DNA from: Populus alba
Lineage: Eukaryota > Streptophyta > Magnoliopsida > Malpighiales > Salicaceae
DNA length: 64,000 bases
Reading direction: 5' to 3'
Assembly (NCBI RefSeq): GCF_005239225.2
Contig: NC_133302.1
Location: forward strand, 18,889,357-18,953,356
In this document: positions 36,900 through 48,959 of the stretch, piece by piece
Position numbering within the stretch: the first letter of the stretch is position 1
Layout: each line of letters begins with the position of its first letter
Translations under genes and position numbers: made by a program
Notes under the pieces: generated by a model
What the model saw: the letters and a program-made list of their open reading frames with translations, nothing else
The model's database searches: none
Told to the model about the DNA's origin: nothing

Positions 36900-37411
36900 C
36901 TTAATATTATTTTTTATTTTTTTATATCATGAATATCATATCAATGATGAAATCATGTAGTCTATCACATGATTTTATATAAAAAAAAAACTTAGTAAAC
37001 AACAAATCTTAATATTAATCTTTATTCTTTGATATCATAAATATCATATCAGCGATGAAATCATGCAGTTTGTCACATAATTTCATAAAGAAAAACTTAG
37101 CAAACAACAAATTCTAATAATTGGCAAAGCTTAATTTATTCTACTGAGTATCAACAAGATCATTGCTATCACCTCCTTGATCTCTACAATTAGGAGAATC
37201 CTTCTCCATACCAAGATATTGATGACATAAACTCCAAATCATGTAGTTTATCACATGATTTCATAAAAAAAACTTAGTAAACAACAAATCTTGATAATTG
37301 GCAAAGCTTAATTTATTCTATCGAGTATCAAGATCATTGCTACCACCTCCTTGATCTCTATAATTAGGAGAATCCTCCTTCATACAAAGATATTGATGAC
37401 ATAAACTCTAA
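36900..37411. repeat. Tandem repeat, unit about 180 bp
   Basis: Two nearly complete units (about 37054-37233 and 37234-37411) and one partial unit (about 36940-37010) share GAAATCATGTAGTTTATCAC, AACTTAGTAAACAACAAATC, TTGGCAAAGCTTAATTTATT and ATTAGGAGAATCCTYCTYCA. They end with ATATTGATGACATAAACTC. There is no coding capacity. Confidence 0.75.
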
Positions 37412-40400
37412 AGTTTATTCGTTTAATTTTTCAAGTGAAATCACATGTTCTAATAGCCTTGAGTCAATAATAATTTTGAATATTTATAAAAGAGATTCAT
37501 TGAATGACAATTATTGACAATACATCTTTTTATGAGATTATACTCTTTTTTATCTATTAGATTTCATATTATAGCCGTGCATGAAAATCAATATCACAAC
37601 CACAATCACATATCACCATGTAACACAATCCATTTATCATTTCATAGGTAGCTTCAAACATACCTTAGTCCAAACTTCATCATATCTATACAAATGCAAT
37701 CTTTTTATTCTACCCATTACAATAATGAATTATATACTAATTTAAATAAAGTATGATGTGTGCACAAATAATTCTAATTTATTACAATTATAAGTTCAGA
37801 AATACAATCCAAAAGGCATAATAAAGGTAAGATAACACTTTAAATACATAACAAAGATGATAGTACTAAAGTCTACCTAAATATTAAAAGAAAATAATAT
37901 AGCACACTACTATTATTGTGGAAGTAGGTGTGATGGAGTTGAAACATATATTCATAAGGTTAGAATATCAATCAAAATATGCATTTAAACTTAATATAAG
38001 AGAGTCATAATAATTAGTTTCCATAAATACTATCCTTAAAGCACTTTTTTTTTTCTTGATTTTGTCCTCTCATTTACCATACTACCTATTTCATTAACTC
38101 TTCAGTTCTAATTCTTTTTACACCAAACATTTAAAAGACATCTAATTCATAGGCCTCTATTTATATGGTCGACTCATAAATATTTGATTAATATCCTCAC
38201 TCATATGGTCGACTTAATAATTTCTGATTAGTAGCCCTCACAAATATAGATGGCTTAACAATACTTGATCAATAGCCTCTACTCATATAGCCAGCTTAGT
38301 AATTCTTGATTTGTAGCCCTTGCTCACGTTGTCATCTTAATAATTCTTTATCAATAGCTTCACTTATATGGTTGACTTAACAATTTTTTTTTTATTAGTA
38401 GCCCCTAATTATATGACCAACCCTAAGGCCTAGAGCCAACCATGGTTTTTCTTTAAATACTCTTTATTATTTTCCTCTATCTGGCAATTAATTCATGACA
38501 ACTTGAGCATTTAACAATAAAATACTCATTTTCTCTAAATGTACCCTAGAACCCTATAATTTGTAAATTGAAGATTTCTTCCCCTAAACATGGCAACACA
38601 CAATAATAAGAAATTAGGTTATTAGAACACTTTTCCAACTATTTTGGAACAATGTTAGGGATTTTTTGCAAACTTTCTTCTCCTTCCTTTCTTCCTTCTT
38701 TAAATCTCTTGTTCTTCTCTCTTAAGATTTTATCTCTTCATTTCCCTAACCCAAACAAGTTTATGTATGATTTCCCTCACTGATATTACTTAATTCAATC
38801 CCAAATCAAATTTCACCACTAGTTTTTTTTTTTAAGAAAAAAATGAGAAGAAATTGAAGTATAATGATGAAATCTCTCTCATTTTTATATATAATCCAAC
38901 CGACCCTTAAATAAAAAAGAGGGCGAGTAATTTTTCAAAATTTACAAAAAATATTAATACTCTTTGCTTCAATGTTGTTTTAAGTAGTTACTTGATCATT
39001 GATATTATTTTACAATGCTTGATACGTAATTGCATAAATATTTTTTGATTTAACTTTTAGGAAAAACTTCACCTTAATTTATAGAAATGGGTTCAAGTAG
39101 TCTTTTTACGTTGAACATTTTCTTGTTGAACCTTTAGAGATATGTTTTAGTACTCGATTTTCTCATTGTGTTATAACAACAAGCTTAGTGGTGCTTTTCT
39201 TTTTAGCTAGGATGCTTGTACTAAAACGCAAAATAATTTTGGCATTTAGATGATGAAAGTTGATGATTAAGCCAGGCTCTAAGCTATGGTACTATGCAAG
39301 AGCAAATTCATGAAACATTGTTGAAAGAACCTTGCACATAACATCATTGTCTTCTTATATGACAAGCTTTGGAATGCTTTTCACATTCTATATATGCTCT
39401 CTAAGGTCTAAAAGTCCATCATAATTATATAGGCTGGCCTTTGCAAATGTGTAATCTTTGGAGAGATGAATGTGTAACATTCTATGATAAAGTGAAGATT
39501 CTTCTACTTAATAGGTTTATTATCATAAACTCATAAAGTTGTTGATCTTGCTTTATATCTTATTCCTTTTCTAGGTGGAGTGCATGAGTTAGATTTATGT
39601 AGGGATCGATGGAGATAGTTAGATCCTCGTTTAAATGTGTATTATAAGAACACTTTTCTTAATAGATGTAGCTCCTTTTAAGTGTTGGAGTGCAAGTTTC
39701 TTCATGTCTACTTGCTTGCATGTCATTCTACATTGTCTCTTTAGAAACTAGAGTTGTCTCAATACCTTTAGTAGTGAGTCTATTGTGTATGAGAAGGGGT
39801 GCAAAGATGCAGTTGCATAAATATGACAACATAATTAAGTATCAACACTATATGAGAAAGTTATTGGAGTGGAAAGATCAATTATTCTCCTATATTTTAT
39901 AGTTTTGTCAACCATGAAAAGAGTTTTGATGAAGAGAGAAATAAAATGTCATCATATACGGCGCCACTGAAAAGATTATGAAAATACCTCAAACTTGATA
40001 TAGGCTTTTCATAGTTGTGTCTTGGGCTTATAACTAGTCTGAATATAGGTATTTATAAATCTTGATTATATCAACATATCCTGTAGGACATGGAAATTGG
40101 TGTTGCAATTATCTTGGGGTGAGTGAAGTTGTAGTGCAATTGATTAGTGAAGAGGTTAATGTTCACCATTGGTTGTAATGTCTGACGGTCATTGGTGGAG
40201 AGAGTAATTATTGTCGGTGTCATGTGAGGTAACAAACAGACACGGAGTAAGCATTGGTGAGAGAGGATATGTTTGCTTTGTATATAAAATTTTATGTGTG
40301 TGAATGGTACACGATGTCACATTCTAACTTAGCAAAACTCAAAAATACATTGAGGTTTATTTTTAAGTAAGTAGTGAGAAAAAGTGAGAAGGGGAAAGAA

Positions 40401-40960
40401 TACGTGTGAGGAAAAAGAGGGGGAGGCAAGAAAGCGTGCGAGTGAGAGAAAATGTATGGGTAAGAGAATGAAAAATATATGGAAAACAGAAAAAGATAAG
40501 AGGGGTTGTTGAGGCCTGAGCTTGAATGTTACTATTTCAAATTTTTTTTCTTATTTTTCTTGTTATTTCAAATTCTTTCCTAATTATATTTTAGATATTT
40601 ATTTAATTCAAATTTTATTAGTCATCAATATAACATACAATTTAAAACAATTTTTTTTTTTATGTTATTGAGATATAATTATTACATTCAAAGTTTATTA
40701 AATCAATTCTTTTTTATAACTAATCTATAATTTTAGAGTTTATGAAATCCTGGTTTTTTTTATTATTTTTCCATCATCCCCGTAAATTCTTAGTTTTGCA
40801 ATCAACAATTATATCTTTAAATTTCTAGGAATAAAATTGAGTTTATTTTCTCTGCTGTAGATGTTGTAGATATGAATGATAATTTCATCCAAACTTCATA
40901 GATATGAATCCAAGTTAGTAATAGACAAGATATGAATATTATCAAACACAAAACCTGACT
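37412..40960. other. Repeat-like non-coding DNA of unknown origin
   Basis: No gene and no retrotransposon protein motif were found in about 3.5 kb. The base composition, the embedded 41-bp array and the neighbouring 180-bp array suggest a non-autonomous element or a very long LTR, but I could not define its ends. Confidence 0.4.
38151..38430. repeat. Minisatellite, 41-bp unit, about 6.5 copies
   Basis: Units begin near 38152, 38195, 38235, 38276, 38317, 38358 and 38402. The pattern is YCTCACTCATATGGTCGACT, then TAATAATTCTTGATTARTAG. The steps are 41 bp in the middle and 40-44 bp at the edges. Confidence 0.8.
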
Positions 40961-40966
40961 CTTTAT

Positions 40967-40990
40967 ATATATATATATATATATATATAA
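40967..40990. repeat. (AT)n microsatellite
   Basis: About 12 TA dinucleotides between CTTTA and ACATTATA. Confidence 0.85.
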
Positions 40991-41936
40991 CATTATATTT
41001 TTTAATAATAAATAATGATAATAATAATAAAAAAATAGACTATAAATATTCAAATGAATATATACCTTATATAGATTTAATTAAAACCTATCTCGTGGAT
41101 ACCGTTGGCATCCCAGTGGAAGTGCTTTAATGCCTTTCATCTTCAAAATAAGCCCCATTTTAATGTGTCCCCCACTAGCTGAAGCCCTTTCACGAACGAA
41201 TGAGGATTGCATGTGATCCAACAACAAAAACAATGTTTAATGACTTCTTTCGAGATGCCCAATGTTCGGCCAGCCACTCTCAACACCTTTTTTCCTTCTT
41301 TTGATGATGATATAAACATAATTGGAACAACAGTCAAATCACCCTGTTGCAGGCCTTGTGGCTAGTCATTTGTACTCTTCTAGTTTGGTCTCCCCAGCTT
41401 GATTCCAAAATAAAATCCTTTATGAATAATAAAACAACTAGTGTTTGTTAACTAAACCTGAAAGATGCTTTCAGAAAGCTTATTCTATATAATTATATAA
41501 AAATCATCCATGGATCCAGCAGAATCAGAAATACTGATATCATAGCCTATTATGCTCCCCAGCCACCCAATCCAAATGTCATCAAGAGGGATTTCAATTG
41601 TTACAGTTATTTTCTTAGAGCTGATCAAGAAAGAAACTACAGAAGTTCTAATCTATACAAATTCACATATATACATGATAGAAAGACAGACAATATGATG
41701 AAATGAGCACTTCTAATAAGCTCCAGAAAGGGCCAGCATTGGCAGTTACCCGGAGTTGCCAGCTTCCAAAAAGCAAGACAAGATGACTCTGAACTACTAA
41801 TTCAGAGTGACCTGTCTTTGAGCTATATCACTATAGCTACTGGCTGAGTCGTATATGAAACTTCAAATCAACTTGTCACCCAACCATATGCTAAGAATTT
41901 TAGGATTTTCAACCTAAGCTGCCTACGCCGTGGGTG

Positions 41937-44778
41937 TTATCCAGCTGGCTTGTTCAAACTTGCATTTTCAGTCTCCATGGCAATGATAGAAGCAAGTCTT
42001 TCGTAAACCTGTAATGTGAACCACCACTTAGTATATTTGCTACTACATTGTACACATGTATGTTAACTCTCCTGGGGAGGGAGAGAAAGAAACTAAATCT
42101 CATACCACAGAAAGCTTCTCGGTGGTATCTGGTTTTGTAACCTCGTTTTGTTTATTTGTGGATGATTTGTCGTACCTGCACAGCAGAGGTAATGCAAGAA
42201 TCAAATTAAAAACAGCTTTTCTTTGGGTGCAGAGTTAAAAGAACATTGATTTTCTGTTAGATTGTCAAGGAAGATAGGTCAATGGATCATACATTAACTA
42301 TTAAAATACATCACACTTTGAATTCCATGCAAACAATAACTGAGATACAGTTTTTTCTCACCAGTCACGGGGAATCCCAGCTTCATCTCTAGCTGAATAA
42401 TTAAAGGGCCCTTTCAACTCCACGTTGTACTCCCTTAACAAATCTACTCAACGTGGCAAAAATATTTGCAAATAAATACTTGCATGGCATATATGGAACT
42501 AAAGACATATGAACAAGTGACTATCTAAGGTTAAACATTAAAAGGTCTGCTAAACCTTTAAAAGTGGAGCAAGGGGCACGACCCATTTTCTGACAGACTG
42601 AGACAAACCAGTAGACCCCAACGGCTACATGAGCAACTTCCTCATCAGCAATTCTAGCCACTATTTTAGATGTCTTATTGTCTCCAAAGCCAACTAGTTT
42701 TTGCACTAGCCTTGGCCCAGCATCAAGTCCTCTAGCCTCCTAAATCCATGGCATTAGAAGAACAAAGAAAAAAAAAAATTCCTCTTTAAATAGAAATGAA
42801 AAAATGTGTTATGTACAATCTATCTGTGATTGAAGTTTCATTACGTTTAAGAGTTCTATGGGCATATGAAAAGTAAGAACCATCCTTTAATCAGCACTTG
42901 CACACATCATAACTTCGCTGAGTGAACTGAAATGGCAGGCAGAAATAACAAGGACTTCACAAGACACATACCACTTGCCTGAGGGTAAAAATTCTATAAC
43001 TTACCTATCTGGCAACAAATATCTAAATATATTTTATGGAAAATTGAAATATATAGTGAGGTGACTGCAGAAATCTCTACCATTCATCTAAACACAAAGA
43101 TTTCATATTCTTATTTCATTGAACATATTATCTTACTACTCATATGCCAGTATGCATGTTTGCTTGTCATGAACATGTTAGTAGCTTCTTGGATAGCAAA
43201 CCTTGAATGAGAAACCAAAGGAAAATTGAAAAAATGGCATATGCAGAGCCATAAAATCACTGTGCAAGCATATTTTAACACCCACTGGATCAATGAGGTC
43301 TAGATACTGTATTCAGAGCAAAACATTACCTGAACTAGAGGGATCACAGCCAAACGGGCAGCAACATCATCGGATGATTTTTCACACTCCCTCCAAAGCA
43401 AATTATGAGCAGGCATATCTCCATATCTAATGACAAGGAAATCAATGCTACTTGGTACAACAATAAAGAAGCGATAATACTCAGAGCAATGAATCAACTG
43501 ACCTGAAACCCAGCTCGTCAAGTCTCTGAGAGCACCAAGCAAAATGACGACTCTCATCATCAGCGACATGTGCAAAGTCTGCAAAGAATCCTTCCTCCAA
43601 AATCTCGCTAAAAGGCGAAAATCGAACAACAGTATCCCACGCCAAATCAATTGCATTTAGCTCCACATGTGCAAGATTATGAAGCATGTAAGCATTAAGA
43701 GGCATGCCTGAATCTTTAGGAGCTGGAATTTCCTTTGGGGAAACCTGGAAATGAGCACATGAATCCAACGACCAATTCAACAACTGAAGCAATTAATTTT
43801 CCTATAAACAATAGTTAGTTAGCAATTTCAATCAACCAATAATATTCAAATCACTAAATCATCAACTCCCTACCCAAATTACTTTAGGAACATACATAGG
43901 TAATGGCATTTTCTTTTGTGAGAAAAACAAGCTAATGACATTTCTAAAATGTAAAAGGGACAAATTCCACAAATAGCATAAACGAAAGTGAGGTCCTGAA
44001 ATGTCCAATTCTGAATGAAATTGAAAGCAACAAATCCCACTCTGACATGAACTACATACTGTGAAAGCAATACCTGCACTGAGGCACCATAAAAAATCTC
44101 CACTTCCTGATACTAGAAAATAGTTCAATGGAACAATTGCAAGTAAGCGATAAATAAACCATACTAGCACAAACTCATAAACACTTGACCAAATGTCCAT
44201 TGCAGTGGCATTGATAATGCACAAAAAAAAAAAAAAAACCCATAAATCACCTTGGCGACGAACAACACAAAACATAACAACAAACACAAAAGAACCAAAC
44301 TTCAATAAGCAATTCAAGCTTTTAGAGACACCCATTAAAGAATAACGTGTAAAAAACCAATAAGAAAACAAACCAATTCAGGTTTAGGAGGCCTAGCAGG
44401 TCTTGAAGGAGGGTCATATATCCCAATAGGAAGCTTCTCATTGCGCCACTTAGAGAAAGCCAAATGGGAAAGCTTGGATTTTGAGAGAGGGTCGCTAGTA
44501 GAGAGAACAAGAGCACCAAGTTCTGCAAGAGAAGAAGCAGAGTCCAACAACGAAGTGCCATTGGTGTCAATTGAAGAGGGAGGTGTTTGTGGGCCATTTG
44601 GTCCCCAAAACCTGTTTTTGTTCAATGGGCTTTCTCTCCATGGTTGCAGACCAGACCATGGTGAAAAATCTAAAGAAGAAGAAGATAAAGGTTTGGTTTT
44701 GAGGATATAAGGTTTGAGATTGGATGAGCATCTTGCAAAAGTTGGAGAGAGCATGAGTTTGAGGGGATGAATTTGCAT
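41937..44778 (-). CDS. DUF455 ferritin-like (putative diiron) protein
   Basis: Seven exons on the minus strand: 44778-44374, 43744-43503, 43426-43330, 42739-42556, 42443-42362, 42175-42106 and 42008-41937. All phases fit and give 383 residues. The first 60 or so residues are Ser/Leu/Lys-rich and probably a plastid or mitochondrial targeting peptide. The DUF455 core follows: MLHNLAHVELNAIDLAWDTV, then DDESRHFAWC and IADEEVAHVAVGVYWF. E163, E199/H202 and E282/H285 form the ExxH pattern expected of a four-helix diiron site. The biochemical function in plants is, as far as I know, not established. It resembles At1g06240 (from memory), which lies next to GTE4 there, as in this window (GTE4-like at 48960-51393, same strand). 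Confidence 0.88.
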
Positions 44779-45620
44779 TTACCTTAACTAGTTTCTGGTG
44801 ACTGGTCTGCATTTGTTGTCAGCTTTTGTGCGTCTCTGGTATCGGTGATGTTTTTCAAAGATAAGTTTTACTTATAAATAATTTTTTATTTTTAATATTA
44901 ACTTTTCAAAATAAAATAAAAAATAAAAAATAAATCAATGTAATGTTTTATCGAGGTAAAAGCATTTTTTAAAAGGCACGTAAAGTTAAAAGTAGAAGCT
45001 TACGCGATCTTAGTTTTCTAAATTAAAATGTTTTTTGATATTGAGATTCAATTATATTAAAAAAAAATTTAATTTATTTAGTCTTTAATTATTATTTTTT
45101 CTTTATATTTTTTTTATAATTTTTTGTTGATATTAAAAATAATCTTTAAAAAAAACTAATAATTTAATGCATTTCCATATAAAAAATACACTTTTAAAAA
45201 TAAATTTCACCATATTCTCAAGTAAACCTAAGATTTTATAACAATGAATTTTTATTTTATTTTATGTGACTGTAATTTTATATTTTAATATAATATATAA
45301 ATTCTTTTTTTATAATTCATGAATGATTTATATGATTTTAATGTTTAAATTTAAATTCTATTTTATAGTTTTATAATTTATAAATAGAAATGTATTTTGG
45401 TTTTAAAATTTATATTTTATTTTTTAAAAATGATTTAAAAAAATAAAGGAAGAAATCTGTATTAGGTTGGGTATTCAACGAATGAAAAAAAACCCCTTCA
45501 CCCAATCGAATCCAAGCAGCTAGATTATAGATGAATAGTGGTGATGAATTTAAATATTTTGAATTAGAGATGAAAGGAGAAAAATCCAGCTCAAGCTCAA
45601 CAGCACATTGCTAGCCCTAC

Positions 45621-46270
45621 CCATGGTTTTTTTTTCCCCCTTCACCTTTTCAGTTTTTTCAAGGCATTTTATAACAAATAAATCCAAGGGACTGCTATAT
45701 GTTATTATGTTGCAACATTGATAATACTTAAGTTTTCTTTTAATTAGGATATGATATTTATTTTTATATTTTAAATTTTTTTTTTTTAAAATTTTTTTTT
45801 TTTATTTTTTTTAAATTAATATTTTTTTATATTTTTAAATCATTTTAATACTTTTAAAAAAATATTTAAATAAAAAATATTTTAAAAAATAATTGGAATT
45901 ACACTTTCAAATAAATTTTATAGTCTAAAATCACTTAAAATTCATATTTTTTTAGTTATTTTAAAACAAAAATACTTAAAAAAAAAAATCGTTACATCAC
46001 TCAAAACACCCAAACCTACATCAGCACAAATTTTTTTTTTTTTCCTTCACTTTTTTCAGTTTTTTAAAGGCATTTAACAACAAATAAAATATCCCATTTA
46101 CATGCAATGGATCCAGGAGACTGCTATATGTTGCAACAATGATAATACCAAGTTTTCTTTTAGGATTATAGCTCAAACAGAGATCCTTGCTTAAAATTAT
46201 TTCTGATGCATCTTTTATTTTTTAATAGTATTTCAAAAAAAAAAAAAAAATTTTAAAAAATAATCACTAC
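45621..46270. repeat. Direct tandem duplication, period about 404 bp
   Basis: CCTTCACYTTTTCAGTTTTT, then GGCATTT and ACAACAAATAAA, then GACTGCTATATGTTRYWAC-like sequence and AAGTTTTCTTTTA, occur from about 45638 and again from about 46040. Each is followed by a copy of the AT-rich repeat, so the AT repeat was duplicated with its host segment. Confidence 0.65.
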
Positions 46271-48057
46271 CTTTCTAAATCCTGCATCAGCACATGATTG
46301 ATTACACCTTACATTGTGAGGAAACAATAACATTCATAAGAAATAATATTATACAAGATGTAAAACTAAATAGATATGGCTGTTGTTGCGACTCGTATGC
46401 GGTATAACTGTATAAGTTTGAGTGTTCATATGGAGCCCCATAATCAGTGCCAAGACCACAAACCAGCAATCTTCAGAAAAAATTATTTCTTAAGAAGCAA
46501 TAATAACTTCACGAGTTTGAATTACAGACTATCTATTCTATAGCACCAAAGAATCCTGAATCTGCTAACACAAAATCAACGGCAAGGTAGCTAGAACTAA
46601 AATGACTAGTAGTTAGCCATGTACACATGCTAGAGGAAAACAAACCACTGTATCTATATCATAACCACATTCTAGGGCGTATTATACAAATGCAAGAGCA
46701 GACAGATTAGCCACATGAAGAAACCAGTTCCCACAAGAGAGACAAACTACACTTTGCACTGGCAGGACAATCCGTTGCCTCGAGAACTTCACTGTACACC
46801 AAATGCAGATTCCTAATGAGAATCGAAATCCAGAATGCATTGTACACCAACTTTGGAGATAGCCATCTACCCTAAACTTCTGAGATCTGTCACGGAAAAA
46901 GGAAAGGTGATATGAGCAAGGAGTACCACTAGTATTTAACAAACGTAGACATTGCCAATCACAAGCTAAGAAATACTTCTCATCAGCTAGCTAATGCAGA
47001 ATAGAGAGGAAAATCTTGTGTAAAACCATAACAGCAGGACAACGCTTCAACTGTTTACAAAACATTTATTTGCATGCCCATGCAAGAATAGACAATCCAC
47101 AAAAACCAATGCCTATCTGCATGCAAGCATCCTTTAAAATCACAGTTTCATTTTTACTAATCCAGAAAGCACAGATAAGCATTTCTTCCACAAGTTTAAT
47201 AGGAAAAAAATAAAACAGATGTCAAAATACAACCGGAAAACAACTCTAAGAATAACCAGGCTTCACCAACTATCCCACAATTTAGCATGTTTCTTAAGAC
47301 AGTCATGCTTTGCTGTATTGTATAGCAAGGTTCCCATGACAGACCTTGAAACTAGTCCTAAGACAATTGAACTATAGACTTGTTGGTGGCTGTGACTGCA
47401 CCTAATCTGCACCATAGTTAACATCACAGCTATTATTGCATGCAACCCAGTATACTGTACAGTTGAGAACAAAACAGGTGCACTTATGGGATACTATACA
47501 CGAGAATCATGGAGGGTAACTTTTATCCGTGAAAGAAATCACCACATTAAGAAAATGAAAAAAACAATAGAGGCTGGTAATTAATTGTACAGGTAAAATC
47601 GACATGAGTTTCCTATAATAACATGTGCACATGTTGTAAAGGTCAAAGAGAACAGGTTTTTGAGAACATGTAATTTCATCTCAACATCTTTATTGTGCAA
47701 ATAACACAAACACAAAAAAAGGCCTCCCAACTCCATAACAAACAAACTGCCCTTTTTTAAACGTTTTAGAAAATGTCTTCTTCCATTAAATCATCATTTA
47801 GGAATTAGTTGTGCATACAGGAAAACAAAAAAGAAGTGATTGAGTGGAAGACCCTATAAATATAATCCAACTTCAGAACCAACATAGTGATTAATTAACT
47901 TTCAGAGATGGCAATGGTGCATAGGTGGTTCAGACAGAGAGGATGGTCCAAGAAAATGTCACTGGCTGGGAAAGATGAAAAATATAAATTTTAACACCGG
48001 AAATGGAGTTCAAAAAACAAAAAAAAAGGTTTGCACATGATCAACAAGCCTAAAATG

Positions 48058-48063
<6 letters not shown>

Positions 48064-48108
<45 letters not shown>
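48064..48108. repeat. (AT)n microsatellite, about 22 units
   Basis: An uninterrupted TA tract, the longest dinucleotide repeat in the window. Confidence 0.9.
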
Positions 48109-48112
<4 letters not shown>

Positions 48113-48959
48113 AGAATCAGAAACCATTTAAAATAGGTTATAATAGCTGTAATCAACCAACAATCCATCACATAAAACATTTTAAATTCATTGATGATTA
48201 ACTATCTCCTCCGACCCAAATTGTCATGGTGTGCACCAATTTATACAGTGCAGGCTTTCTACCATTTAGAAACCAATTTCTAATGCCAGGTCATTACATT
48301 AGCCAGCTAATCTTAGAGTAGATTCTGAACCCATTTTCTGCTCCCAAGCTCTGAAGTCCTAAGTCGTATTCTTTTTCCCTCACTAATCCATACCCAGCCT
48401 ATAAGGCATTCATACCAGTGAATGGTACCCACATTTAACTATCAGAATTCAGAACCAACCCACCAATAACCAAGCCAACATCATCCACATAACTAGACAG
48501 GACCTTAAGCAATATAATGTTAATCACCAAACAACACTCTGACTAGAGCAATCACATTCTTGCTTATATAAGAGGCACTGTACAAGGGCAATCAGATACC
48601 ACGTTTTAACATGCATAAAATTATGTTTTCGTTTTGTCACTAGTAAATCACAAATAAGGAGTGTTGTCCTAAACATCCTGCAAATCCTAAGCAAACATAC
48701 ATTCTTTTCAACAACAATGATCATGCTATTAGTATTTCCATTGCTACTACATTGCGGGAAGCACTTGCAGTCCGGACAGCAGACAAGCACTAATATGACA
48801 ATGAGGTGACATTGATGAGCAGCATAGTATACCATATTATAATCAACAAACAGGAAGAAACACAGGAAAGTGCACAAGTTATCTGCAAATGAAAGTCACA
48901 TAAACATTTCATGCAAACCCAGGAGAATATGCAAGCACCTGAACTACTTGAGTACTCAA

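Larger units (their letters stand above)
44820..48959. other. Intergenic between DUF455 and GTE4-like genes
   Basis: Long copies of the AT-rich interspersed repeat lie at about 44855-45200, 45740-45990 and 46170-46265. No gene was recognised at 46270-48959; the short open frames there have no family features. The last few hundred bases are probably GTE4 3' UTR. Confidence 0.45.

Noticed and set aside
36900..37411. CRISPR-like repeat arrangement
   Set aside because: The units are contiguous tandem copies with no unique spacers, and the genome is eukaryotic.
39961..39975. GGCGCCACTG as a primer-binding site of a gypsy element
   Set aside because: No LTR edge or second LTR was found at the right place.
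44441..44710. Plus-strand open frame opposite DUF455 exon 1
   Set aside because: Antisense shadow of a well-supported coding exon.
46682..47472. Possible minus-strand gene between DUF455 and GTE4-like genes
   Set aside because: Short frames rich in Cys/His/Leu with no family match and no consistent splice model.
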